A stretch of 64,000 nucleotides of DNA, from positions 248,001-312,000 of the forward strand of contig NZ_MACI01000078.1 in the NCBI RefSeq assembly GCF_001884105.1, given 5' to 3'. A program made the position numbers and the translations under genes. Each line of letters begins with the position of its first letter. Position 1 is the first letter of the stretch. Shown in pieces: positions 34,401 to 43,397 of the stretch. The stretch comes from Bacillus luti (GTDB lineage Bacteria > Bacillota > Bacilli > Bacillales > Bacillaceae_G). The notes beneath the pieces are model-generated. The model made no database searches and was not told the DNA's origin. It saw nothing but the letters and a program-made list of their open reading frames with translations.

Positions 34401-36698
34401 ATGAAAAAAATGATAGCAATATGTCTTCTTACAACGATGTCATTTTCGACTTTAGTTGGGTGTGATATAAAAGGTAGTAATGCTGTACAAGAGTCTAAAA
34501 TAAAGAAAGCGACGTATAAAGATTTTACGTACGATGTAAATCCAGAGACGTTCACGTTAACTGTAGAACATGATGGTGTAAAAGAACAGGCGTCACAACC
34601 CCTGCCGAAAATGAAAGTATCGAATGTGAAAAAAGAAAAGAATAGCACATCTTGGGAATATCCAGATGAAAAAGTAAAAGTGAACTTAGAAAAGAAAAAA
34701 GACCACTTAAATATTGAAGTGGAATCGACTGGTGCAGAAAGTTTTACATGGCCAAAAATACAAGCTGAAAATTATACACTCCCGTTATGGGAAGGTAAGC
34801 AAATTCCGAGTAATGATGAGAATTGGAAGAAGTTTTTAAAGGATGATGCATATTCATTTGCTGAATCATTTTCTATGAAGTTTTTCGCATTAAATGGTTT
34901 GAAATATTCAATTGTATATATTGCGAACAATATGTTTAATAATGAGGTGAAATTTCATTCGGATCCGAAAATCGGGTTTGATTTTACACATGAATTCCCG
35001 AGTATAAATAAAAATAAAACATATGGTTTTCAATTATATATGACAAACAATGATGCGGTAAGTATTGCTAAACTGTATAAGGATAATATTGCTCAAAAAG
35101 GTGAATTTAAAACATTACAAGAAAAGGCTAGAAAAAATAAAGAGATTGAAAAACTTTATGGTGCAGCTCATTTTTATTTTTGGAATCAAAATGGTTTGTC
35201 TGACAGTAATGTAAATTGGCCGAAGATAAGAGAGCAAATAAATATTCCTCTGTTTAGTCATATAAAAGAGCTCATTCAAAAGAATAGTTCGGAGCCTGGA
35301 GAACTAAATGTATTCGAGCAAGTAAGTAAACAAGATTTCATTGATAAGTATCAAAAAAATGTTATTTTGCGTTATGTAAACGAAGTATTATCAATGAAGG
35401 AATTGTATAAAGAGGATATTTTTCCGAAGGTTGACCAAAAGGCTAGTGAGTTATTAAAAAAAGGTGTAGATCACTTATCGAAGGCGGAACTGTATAACTT
35501 AAATAAGCATTTATTAAAGTCAGTACTCGGTGATTCAGTTGAAGATGTAAGTAAATGGGGAACCTCAGATGGAACGGGTATAATAAATGAAATGAAAGAA
35601 GCAGGAATAGACAAAGCGTGGATTGGCTTACCGAACTGGGAGCAAGGGTATATGCAGCCCGATTTTGTTACAGAAGCGAAGGAAGCGGGATATTTAGTGG
35701 GTCCGTATGATTCTTATCATTCTATTCACGAAAAAGGTGATAAAAATTGGAATACAGCTTCCTTTACTGATCCGTCGTTATATGAAGAGGGTACTGTCAC
35801 GAAGAAAAATGGAGAAAAAGTACAAGGGTTTCTAGGAAGAGGTCGAAAATTAAATCCGACTTTATCGCTACCTAGTGTAAAAGAACGAATGAACGATATA
35901 TTGCAAAATGGTCCTAAATATAATTCGTGGTTTATAGATTGTGATGCGACGGGCGAAATTTACGATGACTATTCGGCAAAACATATAACGACACAACAAC
36001 AAGATTTAAAAGCAAGGTTACAACGAATGGATTATATTGCGCATGAAAAAGGGATGGTAGTTGGATCAGAGGGTGGAAATGATTTTGCAAGTAGTACGAT
36101 TGCATTTGCTCATGGAATTGAAACGCCTGTAATTAAATGGGACGATGAAGATATGAGAAAAAATAAAACGAGTCCGTATTATGTCGGAGGATATTGGTCG
36201 CCAAATCAAAATGTTCCAGAAAAATATGCGAAGCAAGTGCCGTTAAAAGACGAGTATAAACAAGTGTATTTAAATCCAGTTTATTCAGTACCACTATATA
36301 AATTAGTATACAACGATTCGGTAATTACAACGCATCACTGGGAATGGGGGAGTTTGAAAGTAAAAGATGAAGTAGAAAATCGTATGTTATATGAATTATT
36401 GTATAATGTTCCTCCGTTGTATCATGTGGATGAAGTAGAATGGAATAAGCATAAAAAAGAAATTAAACAGCATTTGAAAGTTTGGAGTGAGGTTCATAAA
36501 AAGGCAGTGAAAGAAGAAATGACGAATTTTGTATATTTGTCAGAGGATAAATTAGTACAATCCGCTTCATATGGAAAAGATATTAAAATCATTGTGAATT
36601 TCTCTAACGATGATGTGGAAATAGAAAAAACGAAAGTTAAAGCAAAATCAGCGTTAATTATTAATCATGGGGAGAAAATCTTGTATAAACCAAATTAA
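34401..36698 (+). CDS. Large lipoprotein with a glycoside-hydrolase-like domain
   Basis: A 765-residue lipoprotein: signal peptide and lipobox LVGC with Cys21. An N-terminal beta-rich domain (to about residue 230) is followed by a region resembling a (beta/alpha)8 glycoside hydrolase: KAWIGLPNWEQGYMQPDF, AGYLVGPYDSYHSI, NSWFIDCDATGEIYDDY with candidate catalytic acids near residue 515, VGSEGGNDFAS and a C-terminal beta domain. The pattern recalls GH101-like endo-alpha-N-acetylgalactosaminidases, but I am not sure of the family. ATG 34401 follows GGTGGAGGTG; the upstream frame to 34347 is rejected. Likely acts on wall or host glycans at the cell surface. Confidence 0.65.
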   Translation: MKKMIAICLLTTMSFSTLVGCDIKGSNAVQESKIKKATYKDFTYDVNPETFTLTVEHDGVKEQASQPLPKMKVSNVKKEKNSTSWEYPDEKVKVNLEKKKDHLNIEVESTGAESFTWPKIQAENYTLPLWEGKQIPSNDENWKKFLKDDAYSFAESFSMKFFALNGLKYSIVYIANNMFNNEVKFHSDPKIGFDFTHEFPSINKNKTYGFQLYMTNNDAVSIAKLYKDNIAQKGEFKTLQEKARKNKEIEKLYGAAHFYFWNQNGLSDSNVNWPKIREQINIPLFSHIKELIQKNSSEPGELNVFEQVSKQDFIDKYQKNVILRYVNEVLSMKELYKEDIFPKVDQKASELLKKGVDHLSKAELYNLNKHLLKSVLGDSVEDVSKWGTSDGTGIINEMKEAGIDKAWIGLPNWEQGYMQPDFVTEAKEAGYLVGPYDSYHSIHEKGDKNWNTASFTDPSLYEEGTVTKKNGEKVQGFLGRGRKLNPTLSLPSVKERMNDILQNGPKYNSWFIDCDATGEIYDDYSAKHITTQQQDLKARLQRMDYIAHEKGMVVGSEGGNDFASSTIAFAHGIETPVIKWDDEDMRKNKTSPYYVGGYWSPNQNVPEKYAKQVPLKDEYKQVYLNPVYSVPLYKLVYNDSVITTHHWEWGSLKVKDEVENRMLYELLYNVPPLYHVDEVEWNKHKKEIKQHLKVWSEVHKKAVKEEMTNFVYLSEDKLVQSASYGKDIKIIVNFSNDDVEIEKTKVKAKSALIINHGEKILYKPN

Positions 36699-36807
36699 TA
36701 AAATTAATATATATAAATTTAATATTTGTTTTATATAAATAGTCTCTTGCCAAAAATAAGCACAAGAGTATAATGTGAAATGGAATACATTTTGGATTCA
36801 TGAAGTA

Positions 36808-36827
36808 ACCTTACAAAATTGTAAGGT
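36808..36827. promoter_or_regulatory. Perfect palindrome upstream of the LCP gene (BceR-type)
   Basis: ACCTTACA-AAAT-TGTAAGGT fits the TNACA-N4-TGTNA pattern bound by BceR-like response regulators. A closely related site precedes the BceB-like permease at 58241. A -10-like TATACT lies at 36869-36874. Confidence 0.55.
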
Positions 36828-36896
36828 AATTGAAAGGAAATTCAATATGAAGATTAATAGACTTACATTATACTAGGGAAAGAGAAAGAGAGGCGA

Positions 36897-37904
36897 ATGG
36901 GTATGAGCTCTGAATTAGAACAAAATACGAGAAGTAATAAAAAACGTTCTAAAAGAAAGTCAATAAAATGGTTCATTATAATTCCATTTTTCTTACTTAT
37001 TTTTGGAGGAGTAGGATATGGATCGTTAATATATAACAAAGCAAAAGCAGTTGTAAGTGATGCGTATGCAAAAATTGATAAATCATCAAAGCGTGATAAA
37101 GAAGTTGAGCCTTTAAAAGATAACATCTCAATTTTAATTATGGGTGTAGACGGTAGTGAAATGAGAAAAAGTCAATACGGTGAAGCTGTTCGAACAGATG
37201 CACTTTTATTAGCGACAATTAATAAAGATGATAAATCTGTTAAATTAGTTAGTATTCCGCGTGATTCACGTGTGTATATTCCGTCTAGAAAAAAATTAGA
37301 TAAAATTACTCATGCACATGTATTTGGTGGTGTGGAAAGTACACGAGATACTGTGGAAAGATTTTTAAATGTGCCAGTTGATTATTATGTGAAGTTTAAC
37401 TTTGAGTCATTTGTTCAAATTGTAGATTCACTTGGTGGTATTGATATTGATGTACCGGTTACTTTCACAGAGCAAGATAGTAAAGACCAGGCCGGTATGA
37501 TCCATTTAGAAAAAGGCTTCCAGCACTTAGATGGAGAACAAGCACTTGCACTTGCAAGAACGCGTAAAATTGATAGTGATGCAATGCGTGGACAAAGACA
37601 ACAACTTGTAATAGAAGCAATTGCAAAAAAAGCGATGTCTGTCCAATCAATTAGCAAAATGGGCTCTTTACTTGATGCGGTGGATAAAAATATGAAAACG
37701 AATTTAACATTCGATGATATGCTTGCTATTACGAAAAATATGGCAGGATCTAACTTGGAAATGGAAAAAATGCAAATCGAAGGTACAGATAAGCGTATCG
37801 GCGGTATTTATTATTACATCCCAAATGAAAAAAATGTAAAAGACATTTCAAATAAATTGAATCAGCATTTAGGTGTAACACCAAAACCAGTTCGAAATGA
37901 ATAG
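36897..37904 (+). CDS. LytR-CpsA-Psr (LCP) family cell-wall glycopolymer ligase
   Basis: Attaches undecaprenyl-linked anionic glycopolymers to peptidoglycan. 335 residues: short basic cytoplasmic tail, one membrane helix (about residues 27-49), then the LCP domain. Conserved polyprenyl-phosphate-binding residues are visible: MGVDGSEMRKS, RTDALLLATIN, VSIPRDSRVYIP and ALARTRKIDSDAMRGQRQQ. The start may be ATG 36897 or ATG 36903; both follow a GAGAGGCG tract. The B. anthracis genome has several LCP paralogues that attach the secondary wall polysaccharide; I cannot say which one this is. A BceR-type palindrome upstream suggests envelope-stress control. Confidence 0.93.
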   Translation: MGMSSELEQNTRSNKKRSKRKSIKWFIIIPFFLLIFGGVGYGSLIYNKAKAVVSDAYAKIDKSSKRDKEVEPLKDNISILIMGVDGSEMRKSQYGEAVRTDALLLATINKDDKSVKLVSIPRDSRVYIPSRKKLDKITHAHVFGGVESTRDTVERFLNVPVDYYVKFNFESFVQIVDSLGGIDIDVPVTFTEQDSKDQAGMIHLEKGFQHLDGEQALALARTRKIDSDAMRGQRQQLVIEAIAKKAMSVQSISKMGSLLDAVDKNMKTNLTFDDMLAITKNMAGSNLEMEKMQIEGTDKRIGGIYYYIPNEKNVKDISNKLNQHLGVTPKPVRNE

Positions 37905-37907
37905 TAT

Positions 37908-37939
37908 AAAAAAAAGATTGGCTCCGCCAATCTTTTTTT
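37908..37939 (+). terminator. Terminator after the LCP gene
   Basis: AAAAAAAGATTGGC / GCCAATCTTTTTTT, 14-bp stem, 3-nt loop. Confidence 0.95.
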
Positions 37940-38030
37940 ATGGGAATGTATTTGTAACTTTTCTATAACGTTTTTTTATTTTAGAAAAATAATAGTTAAA
38001 TCATTTTAATTTATATAAACAAAAGGTGCA

Positions 38031-38156
38031 ATTATACGATATACTAGAGAAGACGATTTGGAAATTGACTCCTAAAGAGGGAAAAGGAAAATCTATTTCA
38101 TCATTGTAAATAAAGAAGAAATAGGGACAATAATTTTGATAAAACTCCCATTATAA
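38031..38156 (+). pseudogene. Possible remnant of a GNAT acetyltransferase gene
   Basis: Frame 1 from 38031 reads IIRYTREDDLEIDS, a stop at 38073-38075, then RGKRKIYFIIVNKEEIGTII and a stop at 38154. The first part resembles a GNAT N-terminus (IRxxxxxD) and the second the beta-strand pair VNxEEIGTI of the same fold, but about 40 residues between and the acetyl-CoA site are missing. The 353-bp gap between the LCP and deacetylase genes otherwise contains only AT-rich sequence. Tentative. Confidence 0.35.
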
Positions 38157-38257
38157 TACATATGTAGTCTATTTATATAGTGAAAATAAAGTAAATAGAT
38201 GTATAATTATATTGGGCGATTTATATATAAGATTAATAGGGAGAGGAATTCGATAGA

Positions 38258-39079
38258 ATGGAAAAAGCTTTTAATATGAAACGAGTAGTAGTCGTTTTAA
38301 TAGCGATTGCAGCAGTAGCAATTGGGTATTTCATGTTTCAATCTATTACTTCACCAGCAAAAGCTGTTGCGAAACAGGAAAATGTAGTTCAGCTTGCAAG
38401 TGAACAACCGAAAGTCGAAATGAATAAAACGGCACCGAGTCGTTTTAATGGAAAGGAAAGAAAAGTTGCTTACTTGACATTTGATGATGGCCCTGGGAAA
38501 TATACGGCTGAATTATTAAATACGTTAAAACAACATGATGCGAAGGCGACATTCTTTTTAATTGGAGCGAATGTAAAAGAGTTTCCGGATTTAGTAAAAC
38601 GTGAAAATGCAGAAGGTCATTATGTAGGGATGCATAGTATGACACATAATTTTGCTAAATTATATAAAAATGGCGAGTATGTAAATGAAATGAAAGAAGA
38701 TCAAAGCCTAATCGCAAATATTATTGGAAAATCACCTAAATTAACGCGTCCACCGTATGGTTCGATGCCTGGATTAAATGAAGGTCTTCGAAATAAAGTC
38801 GTAGAAGGCGGATTTAAAGTATGGGATTGGACAATTGATTCATTAGATTGGAAATATAATAAAATGCAAGTTGATGCAGCGGCTGCACAAATTGCTCAAA
38901 ATGTATTAACAAATGCAACAAAACCACAAGAAGTCATTTTAATGCATGACATTCATCCGCAATCAGTAGCTGCAGTACCAGCAATTTTAAAGGGCTTAAA
39001 AGAAAAGGGTTATGAGTTTGAAGCTTATCATGAAGAGAGTCACTTCCCAGTGAACTTCTGGCATGATAACCGTATGTAA
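38258..39079 (+). CDS. Peptidoglycan N-acetylglucosamine deacetylase, Bc1974-type
   Basis: Membrane-anchored or secreted NodB deacetylase. 273 residues: one N-terminal hydrophobic helix (VVVVLIAIAAVAIGYFMF), a linker, then motif 1 LTFDDGPGKY, motif 2 HSMTHN with the zinc His pair, motif 3 TRPPYGSMP, motif 4 IDSLDWKY and motif 5 LMHDIHPQS. It is the fourth gene before asbA, the place I recall for B. cereus Bc1974, whose crystal structure and peptidoglycan GlcNAc deacetylase activity are known. Second NodB protein in this window; unlike the one at 27226 it has a membrane anchor. AGGGAGAGG lies upstream of the start. Confidence 0.9.
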   Translation: MEKAFNMKRVVVVLIAIAAVAIGYFMFQSITSPAKAVAKQENVVQLASEQPKVEMNKTAPSRFNGKERKVAYLTFDDGPGKYTAELLNTLKQHDAKATFFLIGANVKEFPDLVKRENAEGHYVGMHSMTHNFAKLYKNGEYVNEMKEDQSLIANIIGKSPKLTRPPYGSMPGLNEGLRNKVVEGGFKVWDWTIDSLDWKYNKMQVDAAAAQIAQNVLTNATKPQEVILMHDIHPQSVAAVPAILKGLKEKGYEFEAYHEESHFPVNFWHDNRM

Positions 39080-39093
39080 TGGAGGAATGAACG

Positions 39094-39750
39094 TTGAAGT
39101 ATGGAAAAGTAGCAGTAGTTGGAGCGTTATCAGTAGGGTTATTATCAGGTTGTTTCGGTGAAAAACCTGAAGAAAATCTATATACGGCTTTTGAAACAGC
39201 AGCAACACAAGAAAACTCTTTAGTTGATGAAGCGAAAAAATTAGAAAAGCTAGAGAAGCAAGGCCAAGAATTATATTCTCAAATTTTACAAGAAGGTAAA
39301 GACCATAATGAAGCGGTTATGAAAAAAATAGAGCAAGCTACTGCAAATGTAAATGATCGCGAAAAAGTATTGAAAAACGAGAAAGAAATGCTAGAAAAAG
39401 CACAGAAGGAAACGAAATCCGTTCAAAGTAATATAGAGAAGCTTGAAGATAAGAAGGTGCAAAAACAAGCGAAAGCGGTAGAAGAGTCTTATAAGAACCG
39501 TTATGATGCATTCCAAAAGATGAATGAAAATTATACAAAAGCATTAGCGACCGAAAAAGAACTGTATGAAAAATTAAAAGTAAAAGAAACGAAGTTAAAA
39601 GAGATTGGTGAAAACGTTAAAACTGTCAATGAGTTAAATGTGGAAGCACAAAAGTCGAAAGAGCAATTTAACAATTATACAAAAGAGTATAATGACAGTA
39701 AATTAGCATTCTACAAAGATGCAGAGATTAAGATTAAAGAGCAAAAATAA
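39094..39750 (+). CDS. ykyA: YkyA-like coiled-coil lipoprotein
   Basis: A 218-residue lipoprotein starting with TTG 39094, 6 nt after GGAGGAATG. Signal peptide and lipobox LSGC with Cys20, then almost wholly alpha-helical coiled coil rich in Lys and Glu, matching the putative cell-wall-binding YkyA family in length and composition. It starts 14 bp after the deacetylase stop and is probably co-transcribed with it, which points to a cell-wall role. No enzymatic motif. Confidence 0.83.
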   Translation: MKYGKVAVVGALSVGLLSGCFGEKPEENLYTAFETAATQENSLVDEAKKLEKLEKQGQELYSQILQEGKDHNEAVMKKIEQATANVNDREKVLKNEKEMLEKAQKETKSVQSNIEKLEDKKVQKQAKAVEESYKNRYDAFQKMNENYTKALATEKELYEKLKVKETKLKEIGENVKTVNELNVEAQKSKEQFNNYTKEYNDSKLAFYKDAEIKIKEQK

Positions 39751-39770
39751 AGAAACATCTTAATAGGAAT

Positions 39771-39813
39771 AAAAGCCGGAAAAACATCGTTAAAAATGTT
39801 TTTTCGGTTTTTT
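39771..39813 (+). terminator. Terminator after ykyA
   Basis: CCGGAAAAACAT and ATGTTTTTTCGG form a 12-bp stem around CGTTAAAA, followed by six Ts. Confidence 0.88.
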
Positions 39814-39907
39814 GTGTTAAATGAATAGAAAAGGCTGGAATTGATATCATAAAAGAGTTATAGTGAATTATTCGAAGGGAATCATTGGAAAGTAAGGAGA
39901 ATGAAAT

Positions 39908-40588
39908 ATGTCATATGAATTTTTACTCAAATTAGGTTTAGCACTCTTTTTAGGATTATTCATCGGGATAGATAGGCAGCTAAAGAATAAACCACTTGGT
40001 GTGAAAACAAGTATGGTTATTTCTGTCGCAAGTTGTTTAATTACGATGGTTTCAATTGAATCCGTGCATGTATATTCTGTTCCAGGACATACAAATATGG
40101 ACCCAATGCGTCTAGCTGCTCAAATTGTTAGTGGGATTGGTTTTCTTGGTGCAGGTGTCATTTTACGAAGAAGTAATGACGTTATTTCTGGATTAACGAC
40201 AGCTTCTATGGTTTGGGCTGCTTCAGCTTTAGGTATTGCAATTGGAGCGGGATTTTATATACAAGCGACGGTTGCTATGATTTTAATTATTTTAGCGATT
40301 AACGTACTTCCACATCTTGTGAAGATTGCAGGTCCATATTCATTGAGACAAAAGGACTTATCTATCAAAATTACTGTAAAAGAGCATCAAGAATTGGATG
40401 GTATATTTAAGCAAATTAAAAATTTAGGTATGCATGTAAAACGCGTAAAGATTAAAGATATAGATAGTGGAGCATATCAGCAACTGGAGATGGTTATTTT
40501 AGCTCCAGAAGACTTATATACAACTGAGTTATATAGTTCACTAAAAGAGATTGATCGTGTTGTTTCAGTTGAAGTGGAAAGTAGATAA
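39908..40588 (+). CDS. MgtC/SapB-family membrane protein
   Basis: A 226-residue protein with four or five membrane helices in the first 135 residues, including the MgtC signatures LGLFIGIDRQLKNKPLGVKT and IVSGIGFLGAGVILRR, and a C-terminal cytoplasmic domain of about 85 residues resembling an ACT-like fold. MgtC proteins help growth at low magnesium and intracellular survival in pathogens; in Bacillus their role is less defined. GTAAGGAG precedes the start. Confidence 0.9.
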   Translation: MSYEFLLKLGLALFLGLFIGIDRQLKNKPLGVKTSMVISVASCLITMVSIESVHVYSVPGHTNMDPMRLAAQIVSGIGFLGAGVILRRSNDVISGLTTASMVWAASALGIAIGAGFYIQATVAMILIILAINVLPHLVKIAGPYSLRQKDLSIKITVKEHQELDGIFKQIKNLGMHVKRVKIKDIDSGAYQQLEMVILAPEDLYTTELYSSLKEIDRVVSVEVESR

Positions 40589-40598
40589 TTGTAAGAGG

Positions 40599-40627
40599 AA
40601 AAGAGTGAAGAAAATTCACTCTTTTTC
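40599..40627 (+). terminator. Terminator after the MgtC-type gene
   Basis: AAAAGAGTGAA / TTCACTCTTTT stem, 5-nt loop, T run. Confidence 0.92.
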
Positions 40628-40685
40628 ATTTGGATTTTTAAGGGAATAACTTGATATAATGATGAATAAACAAGGGGGAGAAATG

Positions 40686-41225
40686 ATGGAAGTACATATT
40701 AGAAGAGCGATAAAAGAGGATATATCAGGTATAGCAAAGGTACATGTTGACAGCTGGAAAACAACGTATAAAGGGATATTTGCTGATGAAATTTTAGAAA
40801 ATATAACATATGAGCAAAGAGAAAAACAATGGAAAAATATTTTTCAACAAGAAGATAAATACCAATATAGATTTGTAGCAGAAACGTTAGATGGGGCAAT
40901 AATTGGATTCATTGACGGGGGAGTGGAAAGAAGCGGTGCATATAATTGTGATGGGGAATTATATGCGATCTACCTTTTACAAACGTATCAAGGAATGCAA
41001 ATAGGACAAAAGTTATTTCAAGCTTTATTATCGGAATTAATAAAAAATGATATAAAATCACTTTTAGTTTGGGTCGTTACGAATAATCCTTCTAAAAAGT
41101 TTTATGAAAAATTTAATCCTGAAAAAATGGATACGAAATTTTTAGAGAGAGTACAGGTAGAAGAGACAGCGTATTGTTGGAGGGATTTGAATTTGTTATA
41201 CAAACAGTTATATAGATTAGTGTAA
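40686..41225 (+). CDS. GNAT-family N-acetyltransferase
   Basis: A 179-residue acetyltransferase with the RimI/PhnO-type layout: VHIRRAIKEDISGIAKVHVDSWKTTY at the N-terminus, a central AIIGFIDGG strand, ELYAIYLLQTYQGMQIGQKL containing the acetyl-CoA pyrophosphate loop (QGMQIG), and VTNNPSKKFYEKF. The VDSWKTTYKGI motif is typical of the Bacillus subgroup that acetylates small amines. ATG 40686 is chosen because GGGGGAG ends 5 nt before it; ATG 40683 is possible. It is the last gene before the asb operon but is separated by a strong terminator. Confidence 0.87.
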   Translation: MEVHIRRAIKEDISGIAKVHVDSWKTTYKGIFADEILENITYEQREKQWKNIFQQEDKYQYRFVAETLDGAIIGFIDGGVERSGAYNCDGELYAIYLLQTYQGMQIGQKLFQALLSELIKNDIKSLLVWVVTNNPSKKFYEKFNPEKMDTKFLERVQVEETAYCWRDLNLLYKQLYRLV

Positions 41226-41244
41226 ATAATAATATTATGTAAAT

Positions 41245-41295
41245 AAAAAGTGGAGAAAGGTATACCAAATAAGGTATACCTTTCTCCACTTTTTG
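41245..41295. terminator. Very strong bidirectional terminator before the asb operon
   Basis: Perfect 22-bp arms (41245-41266 and 41273-41294), AAAAAGTGGAGAAAGGTATA onward and its complement, with a 6-nt loop. It isolates the siderophore promoter from upstream transcription. Confidence 0.95.
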
Positions 41296-41429
41296 ATGGA
41301 TTTATAAAAAATAGTAGGTAATTAGTTTGAAAACAAGAATTTTTTTATTGTATTTTTAACTAGATTAAAAAAAGAGAGAAAACAATAAAAATTAAATTAG
41401 ATAAAAAAATTCTGAAATATACTATTGAA

Positions 41430-41475
41430 TTGAATATCATTATCAATTAGAATCATAATTGATAACGATATTCAA
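41430..41475. promoter_or_regulatory. Double Fur box upstream of asbA
   Basis: TTGAATATCATTATCAATT (41430-41448) and AATTGATAACGATATTCAA (41457-41475) are near-perfect inverted copies (18 of 19 match) across 8 nt. Each contains a Fur-like TGA/TATCATTATCA core. A -10-like TATAAA lies at 41489-41494. Iron-bound Fur would repress asb, consistent with petrobactin induction in low iron. Confidence 0.85.
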
Positions 41476-41529
41476 TTATTGTTTATTGTATAAAATTTCG
41501 ATAGCTTTAATATAAAGAGGAGGACCAGT

Positions 41530-43338
41530 ATGCAGCATGCGAAACAAATCGCAGAACATGCAACATTACAAAGCTTTTTAAACTGTTATTTAAGAGAAAC
41601 AGGGAGTGGAGAATGGATTACAGAGGATGAAAGAATGGAAAGTATGTTCAGTAATACATTGAATAGAGATACAGTCCCCACATATTTATGTTGTCGGCTA
41701 TCGGCACAGAACGTTACTTTGTATGGAGAAGTTAAATATAAATCATCAACAGATCGCCATTTGTTTGGAGACCAATTTTATTATCAAATTGGAGATAGTA
41801 ATTCTGTTATTAAAGCAGATTACGTTACAGTTATTACATTCTTAATAAAAGAGATGTCTATCAACTACGGAGAAGGGACGAATCCGGCTGAACTTATGCT
41901 TCGAGTTATTCGTAGTTGTCAAAATATTGAGGAATTTACAAAAGAGAGAATAGAAGATACATCTGTATTATATGGTTTTCATACAACTTTTATAGAAGCG
42001 GAGCAGTCATTATTATTTGGGCATTTAACTCATCCTACACCAAAAAGTAGACAAGGTATATTGGATTGGAAAAGTGCAATGTATTCTCCAGAATTAAAAG
42101 GGGAATGTCAGCTTCATTATTTTCGGGCACATAAAAGTATAGTAAATGAAAAATCATTATTATCAGATTCTACGACAACGATTATAAAAGAAGAATTAAG
42201 TAATGATGAGATGGTTAGTAAGGAATTTATAGCGAAGTACTGTAAGGAAGATGAATATTCATTAATTCCAATTCATCCGCTTCAGGCAGAATGGCTATTA
42301 TATCAAGCTTACGTACGGGATTGGATAGAACAAGGAGTACTTGAATATATTGGACCTGCCGGAAAGTATTATATGGCAACATCATCACTTAGGACGTTAT
42401 ATCATCCCGATTCAAGGTATATGCTTAAGTTTTCATTTCCGGTGAAAGTAACGAATTCAATGCGTATTAATAAACTGAAAGAACTTGAGAGTGGTCTTGA
42501 AGGAAAGGAAATGCTAAATACAGCAATTGGTGAAGTTTTAGAAAAGTTTCCAGGCTTTGATTTTATTTGTGATCCAGCATTTATTACATTAAATTACGGA
42601 GCAGAAGAATCTGGTTTTGAAGTGATTATACGAGAGAATCCTTTTTATAGCGAACATGCAAATGACGCTACGTTAATTGCTGGACTAGTTCAAGATGCTA
42701 TACCTGGAGAACGTACTCGCTTATCGAATATTATTCACCGCCTAGCAGATTTAGAAAGTAGAAGCTGTGAAGAAGTAAGTTTAGAGTGGTTTAGACGATA
42801 TATGAATATTTCTTTAAAGCCGATGGTATGGATGTATTTACAGTATGGTATTGCATTAGAAGCTCATCAGCAAAATAGCGTTGTTCAGCTAAAGGATGGT
42901 TATCCGGTCAAATATTATTTCCGTGATAATCAAGGTTTTTATTTCTGTAATTCAATGAAAGAGATGCTTAATAATGAGTTAGCTGGTATTGGAGAACGTA
43001 CTGGAAATTTATATGACGACTATATTGTAGATGAAAGATTTCGTTACTACTTAATTTTTAATCATATGTTTGGACTCATTAACGGATTTGGTACAGCTGG
43101 ATTAATTAAGGAGGAAATTCTTCTCACGGAATTAAGATCTGTACTTGAATCGTTCCTTCCTTATAATCGTGAACCTTCTACCTTTTTAAGAGAATTGTTG
43201 GAAGAGGATAAATTGGCATGTAAAGCAAATTTATTAACGAGGTTTTTCGATGTTGACGAGTTAAGTAACCCTTTAGAGCAAGCAATTTACGTACAGGTAC
43301 AGAATCCGCTCGTGAGAGAAGTGGCTGTTCGCTCATAA
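41530..43338 (+). CDS. asbA: AsbA, NRPS-independent siderophore synthetase (petrobactin)
   Basis: IucA/IucC-type ATP-dependent ligase that condenses citrate with spermidine or a spermidine conjugate in petrobactin synthesis. 602 residues. Family motifs are visible: SLIPIHPLQAEWLLYQAY (near residue 240), TSSLRTLYHP with the ATP/citrate-binding Ser-Ser-Leu-Arg-Thr (near 285) and GIALEAHQQNS (near 443). The start ATG follows AAAGAGGAGGACC. First gene of asbABCDEF, directly downstream of the double Fur box. Confidence 0.97.
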   Translation: MQHAKQIAEHATLQSFLNCYLRETGSGEWITEDERMESMFSNTLNRDTVPTYLCCRLSAQNVTLYGEVKYKSSTDRHLFGDQFYYQIGDSNSVIKADYVTVITFLIKEMSINYGEGTNPAELMLRVIRSCQNIEEFTKERIEDTSVLYGFHTTFIEAEQSLLFGHLTHPTPKSRQGILDWKSAMYSPELKGECQLHYFRAHKSIVNEKSLLSDSTTTIIKEELSNDEMVSKEFIAKYCKEDEYSLIPIHPLQAEWLLYQAYVRDWIEQGVLEYIGPAGKYYMATSSLRTLYHPDSRYMLKFSFPVKVTNSMRINKLKELESGLEGKEMLNTAIGEVLEKFPGFDFICDPAFITLNYGAEESGFEVIIRENPFYSEHANDATLIAGLVQDAIPGERTRLSNIIHRLADLESRSCEEVSLEWFRRYMNISLKPMVWMYLQYGIALEAHQQNSVVQLKDGYPVKYYFRDNQGFYFCNSMKEMLNNELAGIGERTGNLYDDYIVDERFRYYLIFNHMFGLINGFGTAGLIKEEILLTELRSVLESFLPYNREPSTFLRELLEEDKLACKANLLTRFFDVDELSNPLEQAIYVQVQNPLVREVAVRS

Positions 43339-43397
43339 ATAGCGTTAAAATTTCACGTAATACAAATAATGGTATTTTTCGTAAGGTAGAGGGGGGT

